From CALNBC01 sp040768925 (GTDB taxonomy: Bacteria; Bacillota; Clostridia; Christensenellales; CALWSW01): a stretch of DNA of 64,000 nucleotides. This document shows, in pieces, positions 7,835-16,389 of this stretch. A model generated the notes under the pieces. The model ran no database searches. It saw only the letters and a list, made by a program, of their open reading frames with translations, and had not been told where the DNA came from. The number at the start of each line of letters is the position of its first letter. Within the stretch, counting starts at the first letter, position 1. The stretch covers positions 558,001 through 622,000 of the forward strand of contig JAXGLZ010000001.1 of NCBI GenBank assembly GCA_040768925.1, in the 5' to 3' direction. The position numbers were made by a program, and so were the translations under genes.

Positions 7835-10800
7835 GTGAGAAATAAATCCGTGCTGCTTCTGCTGGCGGTTCTGCTGACCGGCGCGATCGTCTTCTATCTG
7901 ATATTCGGCGGCAATTCCGCAGGCGGGGGAAACAGCGAAACAGGAACGGAAGGTTACGATTCCTCCTACGCCGGAAGCATTCTGATCAACGAGGCCATGG
8001 CCAGCAACCCGGGCGTCGTTCCCGCCAAAGACGGCGGTTTTTACGACTGGGTCGAGCTTTATAATCCCACGGAGGCGGACGTCAATATTTCCGGCTGGGG
8101 CTTGTCGGACGATCCAAACGTCGCGGCGAAATGGGCCTTTGGCGAAGGGACCGTGGTCCCGGCAAAGGGATACCGTCTCGTCTTCTGCTCCGATCTGAAC
8201 CAGACGGAGCCTTCCGGTGAACTGCACGCGGCCTTCAAGCTCAAGGCCGGGTCGGACACGGTGGTGCTTTCGGATTCGACGGGCAAAGCGGTGGACAAGC
8301 TCCCCCTGCCCCAGGTGACCGAGGGCCACTCCATCGGCAGGAACGCGGCGGACGTTTCCGACTGGCTGGATTTTTCCGAACCCACCCCCGGCTTCCCCAA
8401 CGACGAAGGGGGCCGCGCCGCGTATGTCGCCTCGATGGACGCGAGCGGCATCGGCCTTTTGATCGCCGAATTCCAGCCTTCCAACAAGACGACGACCAAA
8501 ACCCAGGCAGGGGAGTATTCCGACTGGGTCGAAATTTATAACCCCACGGATACGGAGGTGGACCTTTCCGGCTTCGGCTTGTCGGACGACAGGTCAAAAC
8601 CCCTGAAGTGGACCTTCTCAAGCGGAACCAAGATCCCCGCAAAGGGAAGGATCCTCGTCTGGTGCGACGGCTTTGTGGATGTTTCCGGCCTGTATCCGGA
8701 CGAGCTGCACGCCACCTTCGGCTTGTCGAGCTTCGAAGAAAGCGTGGTTTTGTCCGATTCTTCGGGAAGGATCATAGACGCCGTCGATTATTCGGGAATA
8801 GGGACGGACGCTTCCTATGCCCGGCAGGCGGACGGCTCCTGGCAGGCGACGGCAAGACCGACTCCCGGGTATGAAAATACGGATGAAGGCTACGCGGCCT
8901 TCGCCCAGCAGGAGGCCGCCGCCACGAATGGCGGCGGTCTTCTGCTTTCGGAGGTCATGGCCGCCAAGGACGAAACCTTCCTGGAGGGCGAAGTCTATTA
9001 CGACTGGATCGAGCTTTACAACGGAACCGGCGAAACCGTGGACCTTTTTGGCTGGGGCTTGTCGGACAACACGAAAAACCCCCTGAAATGGACCTTCCCC
9101 GAAGGGGCGGCCATCGCCCCCGGGGAATACAAGCTGGTCATGGCCTCGGGGCTGGACGTCAAGGACCCCGCGGCGGCAAACAAGAAATATCTCCACACGT
9201 CCTTCAAGCTGGACGCCGTGACCGGCGAGGTGATTTCCCTTTCCCGGCCGGACGGAACGATCGTGGACAAGCTGAACGCCGGCGCCCTTCGCGGCGGGAT
9301 CACCTGCGGCAAGGACACGAGCGGCAGGATGTTTTATTACGACACCCCCACCCCCGGCACGCAAAACGGCGGGGGCAAAACCGCCTATGCCCCGCAGCCG
9401 GAATTCGAGCTTGCGGCCGGATTCTATTACGGCAGGCAGACGGTGGGCATCAAGGTTCCCGAGGGAACGACGGTGTATTACACCACGGACGGCACGATCC
9501 CAAACGAATCGGATTCCCGCTACAGCGGGCCCTTCGCGATCGAAAAAACCACCTCCGTCCGGGCGGTGGCGTATCGGGACGGTTATCTCGCCAGTGTGCC
9601 GGCAACGGTAAGCTATTTGATCGACAGCCCCCACAGCGACGCGCTTTCCGTCGTTTTCGTCACCATGGACCCCAAGGACCTTTACGACGAGAACAAGGGC
9701 ATTTACGTCCTCGGCCCGAATCCAGGCAGTTCGCCGCATTACAGGACCGCGAACTTCCAAAAAGAGTGGGAGCGGGAATGCAACGTCGAAATATTCGACG
9801 GTTCGGGCAACGCCCAGGTGAACCAGCAGGTCGCCATCCGCATCTTCGGCGCGTTTTCGAGGCTGCGGGAGCAAAAGGGCTTCGCCCTGATGTGCAGGGA
9901 CCGCTACGGCGCGGAAAGCTTCGATTACCCGATCTTTGAAAACAGGGAGATGGAGCGTTTTTCCTCCCTTGTGCTGCGCGCGGGGGGGCAGGATTCCACG
10001 GTCACCAAGATCAAGGACATCGTCTCCACCGGTTTGGTGGACGGAACCACCGGTCTTGAGGTGCAGGCCTACCGTCAGGCCGTGCTGTATGTCAACGGCG
10101 AATACTTCGGGGTTTACAACATCCGCGAAAAGGTGAACAAGGATTTCATCGCCGCCCATTACCCGGAGGTGGATTCCGAAAACATCGACCTTCTCGTGGG
10201 CAACGGCACCGCCCTTGAGGGGGACAACAAGGCCTATAAAGAGCTGATCAGCTGGTGCGCAGAGACCAACTTCGCCAGCGACGAGAATTACGCGAAGCTG
10301 GCCGAAAAGGTCGATGTGGACAATTACATCGAATACCTGATCTGCGAGATGTACGTCGCCAACACCGATTCCGGGAACATCAAATTCTTCAGGGAGCGGA
10401 GCGACGACCCCGTCAAGGGCAAATGGCGCTGGCTCTATTACGATTTCTGCTGGACCTTTTTGGGGCCGGACAAGGATTTTGTGGCCCGGTTCACGGACCC
10501 CGCCGGCCACGGCGTGGGCAAGGGCTTTTCCACCCAGCTCACCCGCTCGCTGATGCAGAACAAGCAGTTTAAGGAAAAATTCATCAGCCGCGCGGCAGAG
10601 CTTTTAAACAGCGTCTACACGCCGGAAAACGTCCTTGCCAAGATCGAGGAATGCTCCTCGGTCATCTACGACGAGATCGGCAGGCCGGGGGGCGACGGCG
10701 AGCGCTGGCCGGAAGGCGGCGGCTTTGGCAACTGGAAGGCCTGCGTGAAGAGCATGCGCAACTTTGCCCGCCAGCGCCGGAATTACATGATCGACAGCAT

Positions 10801-10876
10801 CAAGAATTATTTCGGCCTGTCGGACGCAAAAACCAGGGAGATCTTCGGCGAAAAAGACGCCGTAGAGCTGGAATGA
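7835..10876 (+). CDS. Secreted CotH-kinase-like protein with three lamin-tail domains
   Basis: 1013 residues, GTG start with GCGGAGG upstream. The order is an N-terminal membrane anchor or signal helix (about 5-24) and three lamin-tail (LTD) domains near 45-180, 205-340 and 365-510. Each LTD carries the pattern [YD]DW[VI]E[LI]YN-x-T and GWGLSDD-like turns. A chitobiase/hexosaminidase C-terminal type beta domain follows (about 525-590, TTSVRAVAYRDGY), then a CotH domain (about 605-1000, GEYFGVYNIREKVNKDF and WRWLYYDFCW). Spore CotH is an atypical kinase that phosphorylates other coat proteins. Here the domain is extracytoplasmic, so the substrate is open. It is followed by the VTC and DUF4956 genes, a recurrent trio. 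Confidence 0.88.
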   Translation: MRNKSVLLLLAVLLTGAIVFYLIFGGNSAGGGNSETGTEGYDSSYAGSILINEAMASNPGVVPAKDGGFYDWVELYNPTEADVNISGWGLSDDPNVAAKWAFGEGTVVPAKGYRLVFCSDLNQTEPSGELHAAFKLKAGSDTVVLSDSTGKAVDKLPLPQVTEGHSIGRNAADVSDWLDFSEPTPGFPNDEGGRAAYVASMDASGIGLLIAEFQPSNKTTTKTQAGEYSDWVEIYNPTDTEVDLSGFGLSDDRSKPLKWTFSSGTKIPAKGRILVWCDGFVDVSGLYPDELHATFGLSSFEESVVLSDSSGRIIDAVDYSGIGTDASYARQADGSWQATARPTPGYENTDEGYAAFAQQEAAATNGGGLLLSEVMAAKDETFLEGEVYYDWIELYNGTGETVDLFGWGLSDNTKNPLKWTFPEGAAIAPGEYKLVMASGLDVKDPAAANKKYLHTSFKLDAVTGEVISLSRPDGTIVDKLNAGALRGGITCGKDTSGRMFYYDTPTPGTQNGGGKTAYAPQPEFELAAGFYYGRQTVGIKVPEGTTVYYTTDGTIPNESDSRYSGPFAIEKTTSVRAVAYRDGYLASVPATVSYLIDSPHSDALSVVFVTMDPKDLYDENKGIYVLGPNPGSSPHYRTANFQKEWERECNVEIFDGSGNAQVNQQVAIRIFGAFSRLREQKGFALMCRDRYGAESFDYPIFENREMERFSSLVLRAGGQDSTVTKIKDIVSTGLVDGTTGLEVQAYRQAVLYVNGEYFGVYNIREKVNKDFIAAHYPEVDSENIDLLVGNGTALEGDNKAYKELISWCAETNFASDENYAKLAEKVDVDNYIEYLICEMYVANTDSGNIKFFRERSDDPVKGKWRWLYYDFCWTFLGPDKDFVARFTDPAGHGVGKGFSTQLTRSLMQNKQFKEKFISRAAELLNSVYTPENVLAKIEECSSVIYDEIGRPGGDGERWPEGGGFGNWKACVKSMRNFARQRRNYMIDSIKNYFGLSDAKTREIFGEKDAVELE

Positions 10877-10911
10877 CCCCCAAATTCCCGGGGCAGCAAA
10901 GGAGTCCTACC

Positions 10912-11616
10912 ATGCCAGAACGCAACGACCGGCCTTACCGGCACGAGCTGAAGTATTTTATCAACCGGGGAACGGCGGCCGAGATGAAAACGCGGCTGCT
11001 GCAAACCATGGATATGGATGAGCACGCCAGGGTGCGCGGCGGCAGCTACCAAATCCGCAGCCTGTATTTTGACGACGCGATCGACTCCGCGGTCCGGGAA
11101 AAGATGGAAGGCGTGGAGGAACGCAAAAAGTACCGGATCCGGATCTACAATTATTCGGACAGCGAGATTTTTCTGGAATGCAAGCAGAAGAGCGGGCCGT
11201 ACATCAAAAAATACGCGGCCCAGATCGACAGGGAGCTTTGCGACGAGATCTGCGCGGGCAAATGGAAAAACCTGCTCTATCACGACGCGCCCATCGCCCG
11301 GGAGCTGTATTATCAGATGTCCTGCCGGCTGCTGCGGCCGTCGGTGATCGTCGATTATGTGCGCACGCCGTTTGTGGCCCAATACCAGGATGTGCGCGTC
11401 ACTTTTGACGACGATCTGCGGACGGGCGTCTTTACCAAGGATCTGTTTGACCCGTACATCCCCACCGTTCCCGCGCTGGATTCCTACGACCTTATCCTGG
11501 AGGTCAAGTTCAACGAATACCTGCCGGAATATTACCACCGGCTGGTCCAGACGGATTACACGATGCGCTCCGCCGCCTCGAAATACGTGATCTGCCGCAA
11601 ATTCGAATCGACATGA
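10912..11616 (+). CDS. VTC-domain polyphosphate polymerase-like protein
   Basis: 234 residues, start after AAAGGAG. It is a soluble tunnel-fold VTC domain. The opening RHELKYFI supplies the first Lys/Arg set, YQIRSLYFDD, KYRIRIYNY and FLECKQKSG provide the basic tunnel lining, and LILEVKFNEYLP contains the metal-binding Glu and Lys near the end. Yeast Vtc4 makes polyphosphate from ATP in this fold. Bacterial stand-alone versions are assumed to do likewise but are less studied. It sits between the CotH and DUF4956 membrane genes and lacks a membrane segment of its own. Confidence 0.85.
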   Translation: MPERNDRPYRHELKYFINRGTAAEMKTRLLQTMDMDEHARVRGGSYQIRSLYFDDAIDSAVREKMEGVEERKKYRIRIYNYSDSEIFLECKQKSGPYIKKYAAQIDRELCDEICAGKWKNLLYHDAPIARELYYQMSCRLLRPSVIVDYVRTPFVAQYQDVRVTFDDDLRTGVFTKDLFDPYIPTVPALDSYDLILEVKFNEYLPEYYHRLVQTDYTMRSAASKYVICRKFEST

Positions 11617-11677
11617 AGCTTGTAAACAACAAGATTCAAGATAAAAAAGCAATCATCTGATTATCAGGAGGCAACCA

Positions 11678-12361
11678 ATGAACGACGGCACAACTTCGAT
11701 AAGGGACGTGCTTTCCTCGATGACGGACATGTCCGGCGGCACACTTTCGCCGCTCAACGTCATCATCACCCTGCTGCTGGCCTGCGCGCTGGGGTTGTTC
11801 ATCTTCTTTATTTACAGGAAGACCTTTTCCGGCGTGATGTATTCCCGCAATTTCGGGCTTTCACTGGTGATGGTCACGATGATCACCGCGCTGATCATCC
11901 TGCCGATCACCAGCAATTTGACGCTCTCTCTGGGCATGGTGGGCGCGCTGTCCATCGTCCGCTTCCGCACCGCCGTGAAGGACGCGATGGACACGATGTT
12001 CATGTTCTGGGGCATTGCCGTGGGCATCTGCATGGGTGCGAAGTTTTGGGCCGTGGGCCTTGTTGGCTCACTGGCCATCGGCCTTCTGATGGTGCTGCTC
12101 TCCGTGATCAAATTCCGCACTTCGCTGCCCTATCTGCTGGTCATGCACTTTGACCTGGGAGCCGCCGCGAACGTCAAGGCGATGCTTGGCAAACTGCCGG
12201 CCCACAAGCTCAAGAGCCGCACCGTGCGCGGCAATTCCGTGGAAATGACGGTGGAGCTGCGCCTGCGCAACGAGGAAGCAAGCTTTGTGGACAAGTTCAC
12301 CCAGCTGGAGGGCATGTATGACGCTTCCCTGATCAGCTACCAGGGCGATATCATCTCCTGA
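11678..12361 (+). CDS. DUF4956 integral membrane protein
   Basis: 227 residues after AGGAGG. Four membrane helices lie in the first 145 residues (about 28-48, 60-85, 105-125, 127-145). The invariant family segment LSLGMVGALSIVRFRTAVKD lies in the second loop, and a soluble C-terminal ferredoxin-like domain of about 75 residues follows. DUF4956 nearly always accompanies VTC-domain proteins in bacteria, so it probably forms the membrane part of a polyphosphate-linked complex with the preceding gene. This role is inferred from context only. Confidence 0.85.
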   Translation: MNDGTTSIRDVLSSMTDMSGGTLSPLNVIITLLLACALGLFIFFIYRKTFSGVMYSRNFGLSLVMVTMITALIILPITSNLTLSLGMVGALSIVRFRTAVKDAMDTMFMFWGIAVGICMGAKFWAVGLVGSLAIGLLMVLLSVIKFRTSLPYLLVMHFDLGAAANVKAMLGKLPAHKLKSRTVRGNSVEMTVELRLRNEEASFVDKFTQLEGMYDASLISYQGDIIS

Positions 12362-12559
12362 TAAAGGCGAACAGGCGCGATCGCGTTCAGGCGATCGGGA
12401 AACCGGGAAGAGCGGCCGCCCCCGGCGGGTGCGCGTCTTCCCTTTGTTTTTGGAAGCGGAGGCGGCCGGCCCTTTGCCCCGCCCCCTTTTGCGCTGGGCG
12501 GGGCGGCGCCACCCATGGGAGCGCCTTGTCAGGCGCGGTCAAAACCGGGCCCGGCTGGT

Positions 12560-12803
12560 TAAGCATAGCGCGCCAATCCGAACTCGGTCCGGCGGGCCGC
12601 ATACGGCTCCGCCCTGCCGCGCATACGGCTCCGCCCTGCCGCGCATACGGCTCCGCCAGACTCGAAGACCTCAAAGGAAGAATTCCGGATAGCATGCAAG
12701 GAAGAGGAAGGAGCCGTAGCGGTGCCTACGGCGGCTGACGATGACGCAGCAGGGCACCGGAATTCTTCCTTTGAGGCGAGTCCGGATTGGTACGCTATGC
12801 TTA
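12560..12803. mobile_element. MITE-like palindromic element with an 82-bp insertion
   Basis: Terminal inverted repeats of 27 bp (12560-12586 and 12777-12803, 24 of 27 matching, ends TAAGCATAGCG) enclose a second, perfect 20-bp inverted pair (12669-12688 and 12757-12776). On the right the two repeats are contiguous. On the left they are split by 82 bp (12587-12668), which consist mostly of a 22-bp unit (ATACGGCTCCGCCCTGCCGC core) in two full copies and one partial copy. There is no transposase, so it is non-autonomous. A diverged partial copy is at 22331-22380. Confidence 0.72.
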
Positions 12804-12861
12804 GGTTTACAGATTATTCAACTTTTTTTTGCACTATGGTTATAGCTTTGCACCCAGTATT

Positions 12862-12870
12862 TGCTATAAT
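12862..12870 (+). promoter_or_regulatory. Extended -10 promoter of the SH3-transglutaminase gene
   Basis: TGCTATAAT (TG at 12862, TATAAT 12865-12870) is 54 nt before the start codon. The -35 is poor, as expected for an extended -10 promoter. Confidence 0.5.
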
Positions 12871-12923
12871 ACAATCGACACATGGGAACGTGCGAAATAA
12901 TAGACATGGAGGAAGAAACCCAA

Positions 12924-14516
12924 ATGAAAAAAACCCTCTCACTGCTGCTGGCGCTGATTATGGCGTTTAGTCTTGTGGCGGTGCTGCCGATGAGCGCGGC
13001 CGCCGCGACCTATAAAGGCACCGTTAAGCTGAACAGCGGCACGATGAACGTGCGCAAAACGGCCAGCACAACCGCTTCTATCGTTGAAAAGCTGAAAAAC
13101 GGCGATTCCGTCACCGTTACCGCCCAGACCACCCAGTCCGGCGTGAAGTGGTACAAGATCACCACCGCTTCCAACAAGGTCGGCTATGTGATGGCGCAAT
13201 ACATCACCCTTGGCTCCGGCTCCTCTTCCGGCAGCACGTCCACAACGGGCACCGCGTATTCCGTCCGCACCGCCACGATGAAGATCTACCAGTCCAGGAG
13301 CGGGTCCTCCAAGGTGATGGCTACGGCCAAAAAGGGCGATTCGATCACCCTTTTGACCAAGTATTCCTCCGGCTGGGCCCAGGTCAAGTACGGTTCCGTT
13401 ACCGGATACTGCAATTTCAACAGCCTGACCGCGACCTCCGGCTCCGGCAGCACGGGAACCTCCGCAGACCTCAGCCCGAAGTTCTACGCCGCCGGCAAGC
13501 CCAGCTACACCACCTACACCACCAAGGCCCAGGTGACCGAGCTTTTGGATTACCATCTGACCAACTTCAGCGGTTCCTTCAGCTTCAAGGTGAACACCAC
13601 CAGCGCGTCCGCCATCAACAATCTTCTGCCCAGCGCAAAGAAGGATTCGATCTACGGTTATCTGCTCTCCGAATCGGAGCTTAAGACCGCGAAGCTCGGT
13701 TCTTCCGTCACCTATTCCCTGGATTCCTCCTCAAAGACCGTTTACGCCACCATCCACTACAATTCGGCGGGTCTTGTGATCAAGCATTACAAGGACGGCA
13801 CCCCCATCACGGACAGCAAGGCCAAAGAGCTTTACGACAAGGTGAACAGCATCCTGTCCTCCGTGATCAAGAGCGGCATGAGCGATTATGACAAGGCCCT
13901 CGCCCTCCACGATTACCTCTGCAAAAACGTGGTCTACAGCAACGACGACGTCGGCGCAACCGCCTATGGCGCCATCGTCAAGGGCAAGGCCGCCTGCCAG
14001 GGCTATGCCGAGGCGACCGGCCTGCTCTACACCCTTGCGGGGCTGGAGAACGTGATCGTCCGCGCCACCAACGATTCAACCAGGGCCACCCACGGCTATG
14101 TCAAGGTCAAGGTGGACGGCAACTGGTACTGCGTCGACACCACCGCGGACGACCCGGTGGGCAACTCGAACCCCGCCCCCCGCCACGATTTCTTCATGGT
14201 GTCCGACGAGATCGTCGAGCAGCGCTACACCCCCTGGACCATCGTTCACAAGCTGCCCGCCTGCAACACCATGACCCTGAACTACTATGTGAAGAACAAC
14301 CTGGTCGTTTCCAGCATGGCCGAGGCCAAGAGCATCATCCAGGCCGCCGTCAAGGCGAAGAAGACCTCCGTCGAATTCTGGGTGGACAATTATTCCTCCA
14401 GCAATTACAGCGCAAGCACGCTGAAGAGCTACGCGACCGCCGCCGGCGCAAAGACCGTCGAGATCAAGAGCCTTGCGCTCAAGCGTTGCGCCATCTATTT
14501 CAAGATCGGCTATTGA
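12924..14516 (+). CDS. Secreted SH3-domain transglutaminase-like protein
   Basis: 530 residues from an ATG at 12924, 7 nt after GGAGGAAG. A signal peptide (MKKTLSLLLALIMAFSLVAV, cleavage after SAAA) is followed by two bacterial SH3 domains (about 28-95 and 108-175: NVRKTAS, then VMATAKKGDSITLL). A linker domain leads to a transglutaminase-like core with Cys in KGKAACQGYA, His in THGYVKVKV and Asp in CVDTTADD, the full Cys-His-Asp triad. Such proteins act at the cell wall as peptidases or crosslinking enzymes, with the SH3 modules binding peptidoglycan. It is monocistronic with a strong terminator. Confidence 0.88.
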   Translation: MKKTLSLLLALIMAFSLVAVLPMSAAAATYKGTVKLNSGTMNVRKTASTTASIVEKLKNGDSVTVTAQTTQSGVKWYKITTASNKVGYVMAQYITLGSGSSSGSTSTTGTAYSVRTATMKIYQSRSGSSKVMATAKKGDSITLLTKYSSGWAQVKYGSVTGYCNFNSLTATSGSGSTGTSADLSPKFYAAGKPSYTTYTTKAQVTELLDYHLTNFSGSFSFKVNTTSASAINNLLPSAKKDSIYGYLLSESELKTAKLGSSVTYSLDSSSKTVYATIHYNSAGLVIKHYKDGTPITDSKAKELYDKVNSILSSVIKSGMSDYDKALALHDYLCKNVVYSNDDVGATAYGAIVKGKAACQGYAEATGLLYTLAGLENVIVRATNDSTRATHGYVKVKVDGNWYCVDTTADDPVGNSNPAPRHDFFMVSDEIVEQRYTPWTIVHKLPACNTMTLNYYVKNNLVVSSMAEAKSIIQAAVKAKKTSVEFWVDNYSSSNYSASTLKSYATAAGAKTVEIKSLALKRCAIYFKIGY

Positions 14517-14556
14517 TCGAAGAATAGCGAAAACTGCATAACGACCCAACAAAAGC

Positions 14557-14592
14557 AGCCCGCCCGGAGAACTCTCCGGGCGGGCTTTCTGC
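14557..14592 (+). terminator. Terminator of the SH3-transglutaminase gene
   Basis: A perfect 14-bp stem (AGCCCGCCCGGAGA with TCTCCGGGCGGGCT) with a 2-nt loop is followed by TTTCT. Confidence 0.85.
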
Positions 14593-14642
14593 ATTGGGAC
14601 GGAAAGTGGCTGGGCGGCGAACAAGAGGCGCGTTTCGCAGAG

Positions 14643-14972
14643 AAAAGAAGAACCCTCCGGGGTGTTCACAACGTGGCCGGCAGCAAAAAGCAGGGGTACA
14701 CGCACCTTGAAGGGTTCTTCCGCCATCAAAATATGAGAAACTGCCGCGCCGATCAAGCGGCATTGTCTCCCCTAATCGCAGCGGCCGGCATAAAAAGAAG
14801 CCGTTTCATCAAAAAGAAGAACCCACGGAGGCGTTCACAACGTGGCTGGCCGCAAAAAGCGGGGGCGCACACCCCAGGGAGCCCTTTCTTGCCGCTTTGC
14901 GGCAATCACCTTGCGCCAAAGATTCCATCTCAATATATGGAGAAAGCGCCGCGCCGGTCAAGCGGCATCGTC
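14643..14972. repeat. Diverged tandem pair of an intergenic repeat
   Basis: 14643-14766 and 14812-14972 are two copies of one unit. Each has AAAGAAGAACCC near its left end, TTCACAACGTGG(C/T)(C/T)GGC a little further in, and CGCGCCG(A/G)TCAAGCGGCAT at its right end. The second copy carries about 35 extra bases. Short reading frames on the minus strand exist in both copies but are not conserved between them, so it looks non-coding. The 540 bp from 14517 to 15058 hold no other gene. Confidence 0.65.
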
Positions 14973-15006
14973 CGGCGAAAGCCGATGGTCCCGAAGGCGT
15001 CCGAGT

Positions 15007-15040
15007 AAAATCCCCAAGAAACAGCGTTCCCGGGGATTTT
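15007..15040 (-). terminator. argS-serS terminator
   Basis: AAAATCCCC (15007-15015) pairs with GGGGATTTT (15032-15040). On the minus strand it follows the serS stop by about 20 nt and ends in TTTT. Confidence 0.7.
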
Positions 15041-15058
15041 TGCAAGCTCTCATGCGGT

Positions 15059-16333
15059 TTATTTGATGGCTTTGTTCCCCGCCATATACGGCCAAAGGGC
15101 TTCGGGGATCAGCACGCTGCCGTCTTTTTGCTGGTAGTTTTCCAAAATGGCGGCGACGGTGCGGCCCACGGCGACGCCGGATCCGTTCAGGGTGTGGCAA
15201 AGTTCCGGCTTGGACGCTTTATCCCTGCGGAAGCGGATGTTGGCTCTTCTTGCCTGGTAATCCTCAAAATTCGAGCAGGAGCTGATCTCAAGGTAGCGGT
15301 CGTAGCTGGGCATCCAGACCTCGATGTCATACGTCATGGCGGAGCTAAAGCCCAAATCCCCGCCGCAAAGGCGGACGACGCGATACGGCAGCCCCAGCTT
15401 CTGAAGCACCAGCTCCGCGTTGATGGTCAGGGATTCCAGCTCGGCATAGGAATCCTCCGGCTTGGTGAACTTGACCAGCTCGACCTTGTTGAACTGGTGC
15501 TGGCGGATGATGCCCCTGGTGTCCCTGCCCGCGCTGCCCGCCTCGCCCCGAAAGCACGCGGAATAGGCGCAGTGCTTGATGGGGAGCTCGGCCGCGTCCA
15601 GGATCTGTTCGCGGTACATGTTGGTGACCGGAACTTCGGCCGTGGGGATCAGGTAATAATCCGTTCCCTCAACGTGGTACATATCCTCTGCGAATTTCGG
15701 AAGCTGGCCTGTGCCGCGCATGGAGGCGGTGTTGGCCAAAAAGGGCGGGAACACCTCGGTATAGCCCGATTCGAGGGTGTGAACGTCCAAAAAGAAGTTG
15801 AACACGGCGCGTTCCAGCCTGGCCCCCAGGCCGCGATAAAAGGTGAACCGCGCGCCGGTGACTTTCGCGGCGGTGTCAAAATCCAGCACGTTCAGCTCGG
15901 TGCCGATATCCCAGTGGGGCTTCGGCTCAAAATCGAAGGTGCGCGGCTCGCCCCAGCGGCGAAGCTCCTCGTTGGCGGAATCGTCCTTGCCGGGGGCGAC
16001 GTCCTTATACGGGATGTTCGGGATGGACATGAGGAAGTCGTTCAGCTCCGCCTCTTTTTCGGAAACCTGCGAATCAAGCGCGGTGATCTCGTCCGAAAGC
16101 CGCTTCATTTCGGCCAGCAGGGCGGAAGCGTCCTCCCCGGCTTTTTTGAGCTTCGGCACCTGGGCGGAATCGGCGTTGCGCTTTGCTTTTTTGGCTTCGA
16201 CCTCCGCCATCAGGGCGCGGCGGGATTCGTCGAGGGCTATCAGGGCGTCCACGTCGATATCGGTCTTGTTGCGAAGAGCCAGCGCGGCCTTCAGCTCGTC
16301 GGGGTTGGTGCGAATACGCTTGATGTCCAGCAT
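15059..16333 (-). CDS. serS: Seryl-tRNA synthetase
   Basis: 424 residues, the usual length. An N-terminal long coiled coil (about 30-100, rich in EVEAKKAKRNAD-type heptads) binds the tRNA-Ser variable arm. The class II catalytic core follows: motif 2 at CFRGEAGSAGRDTRG, the HQFNKVEL loop, and motif 3 at GVAVGRTVAAILENYQ. The specificity segment DLGFSSAMTYDIEVWMP is also present. It attaches serine to tRNA-Ser in the cytoplasm. It is 56 nt downstream of argS on the same strand and probably co-transcribed. No T-box leader fits in that gap. Confidence 0.97.
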   Translation of the reverse strand: MLDIKRIRTNPDELKAALALRNKTDIDVDALIALDESRRALMAEVEAKKAKRNADSAQVPKLKKAGEDASALLAEMKRLSDEITALDSQVSEKEAELNDFLMSIPNIPYKDVAPGKDDSANEELRRWGEPRTFDFEPKPHWDIGTELNVLDFDTAAKVTGARFTFYRGLGARLERAVFNFFLDVHTLESGYTEVFPPFLANTASMRGTGQLPKFAEDMYHVEGTDYYLIPTAEVPVTNMYREQILDAAELPIKHCAYSACFRGEAGSAGRDTRGIIRQHQFNKVELVKFTKPEDSYAELESLTINAELVLQKLGLPYRVVRLCGGDLGFSSAMTYDIEVWMPSYDRYLEISSCSNFEDYQARRANIRFRRDKASKPELCHTLNGSGVAVGRTVAAILENYQQKDGSVLIPEALWPYMAGNKAIK

Positions 16334-16389
16334 GATAAGCCTCCGTAAAATCTATGGTACTGTAAGTCTGCTCTGATTTGGTCTTTGGG

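Noticed and set aside
12599..12658. Tandem 22-bp repeats as a CRISPR array
   Set aside because: The units are directly adjacent without spacers, and no cas genes are in the window.
16334..16389. T-box leader for serS
   Set aside because: Only 56 bp separate argS and serS, too short for a T-box, and no specifier loop is seen.
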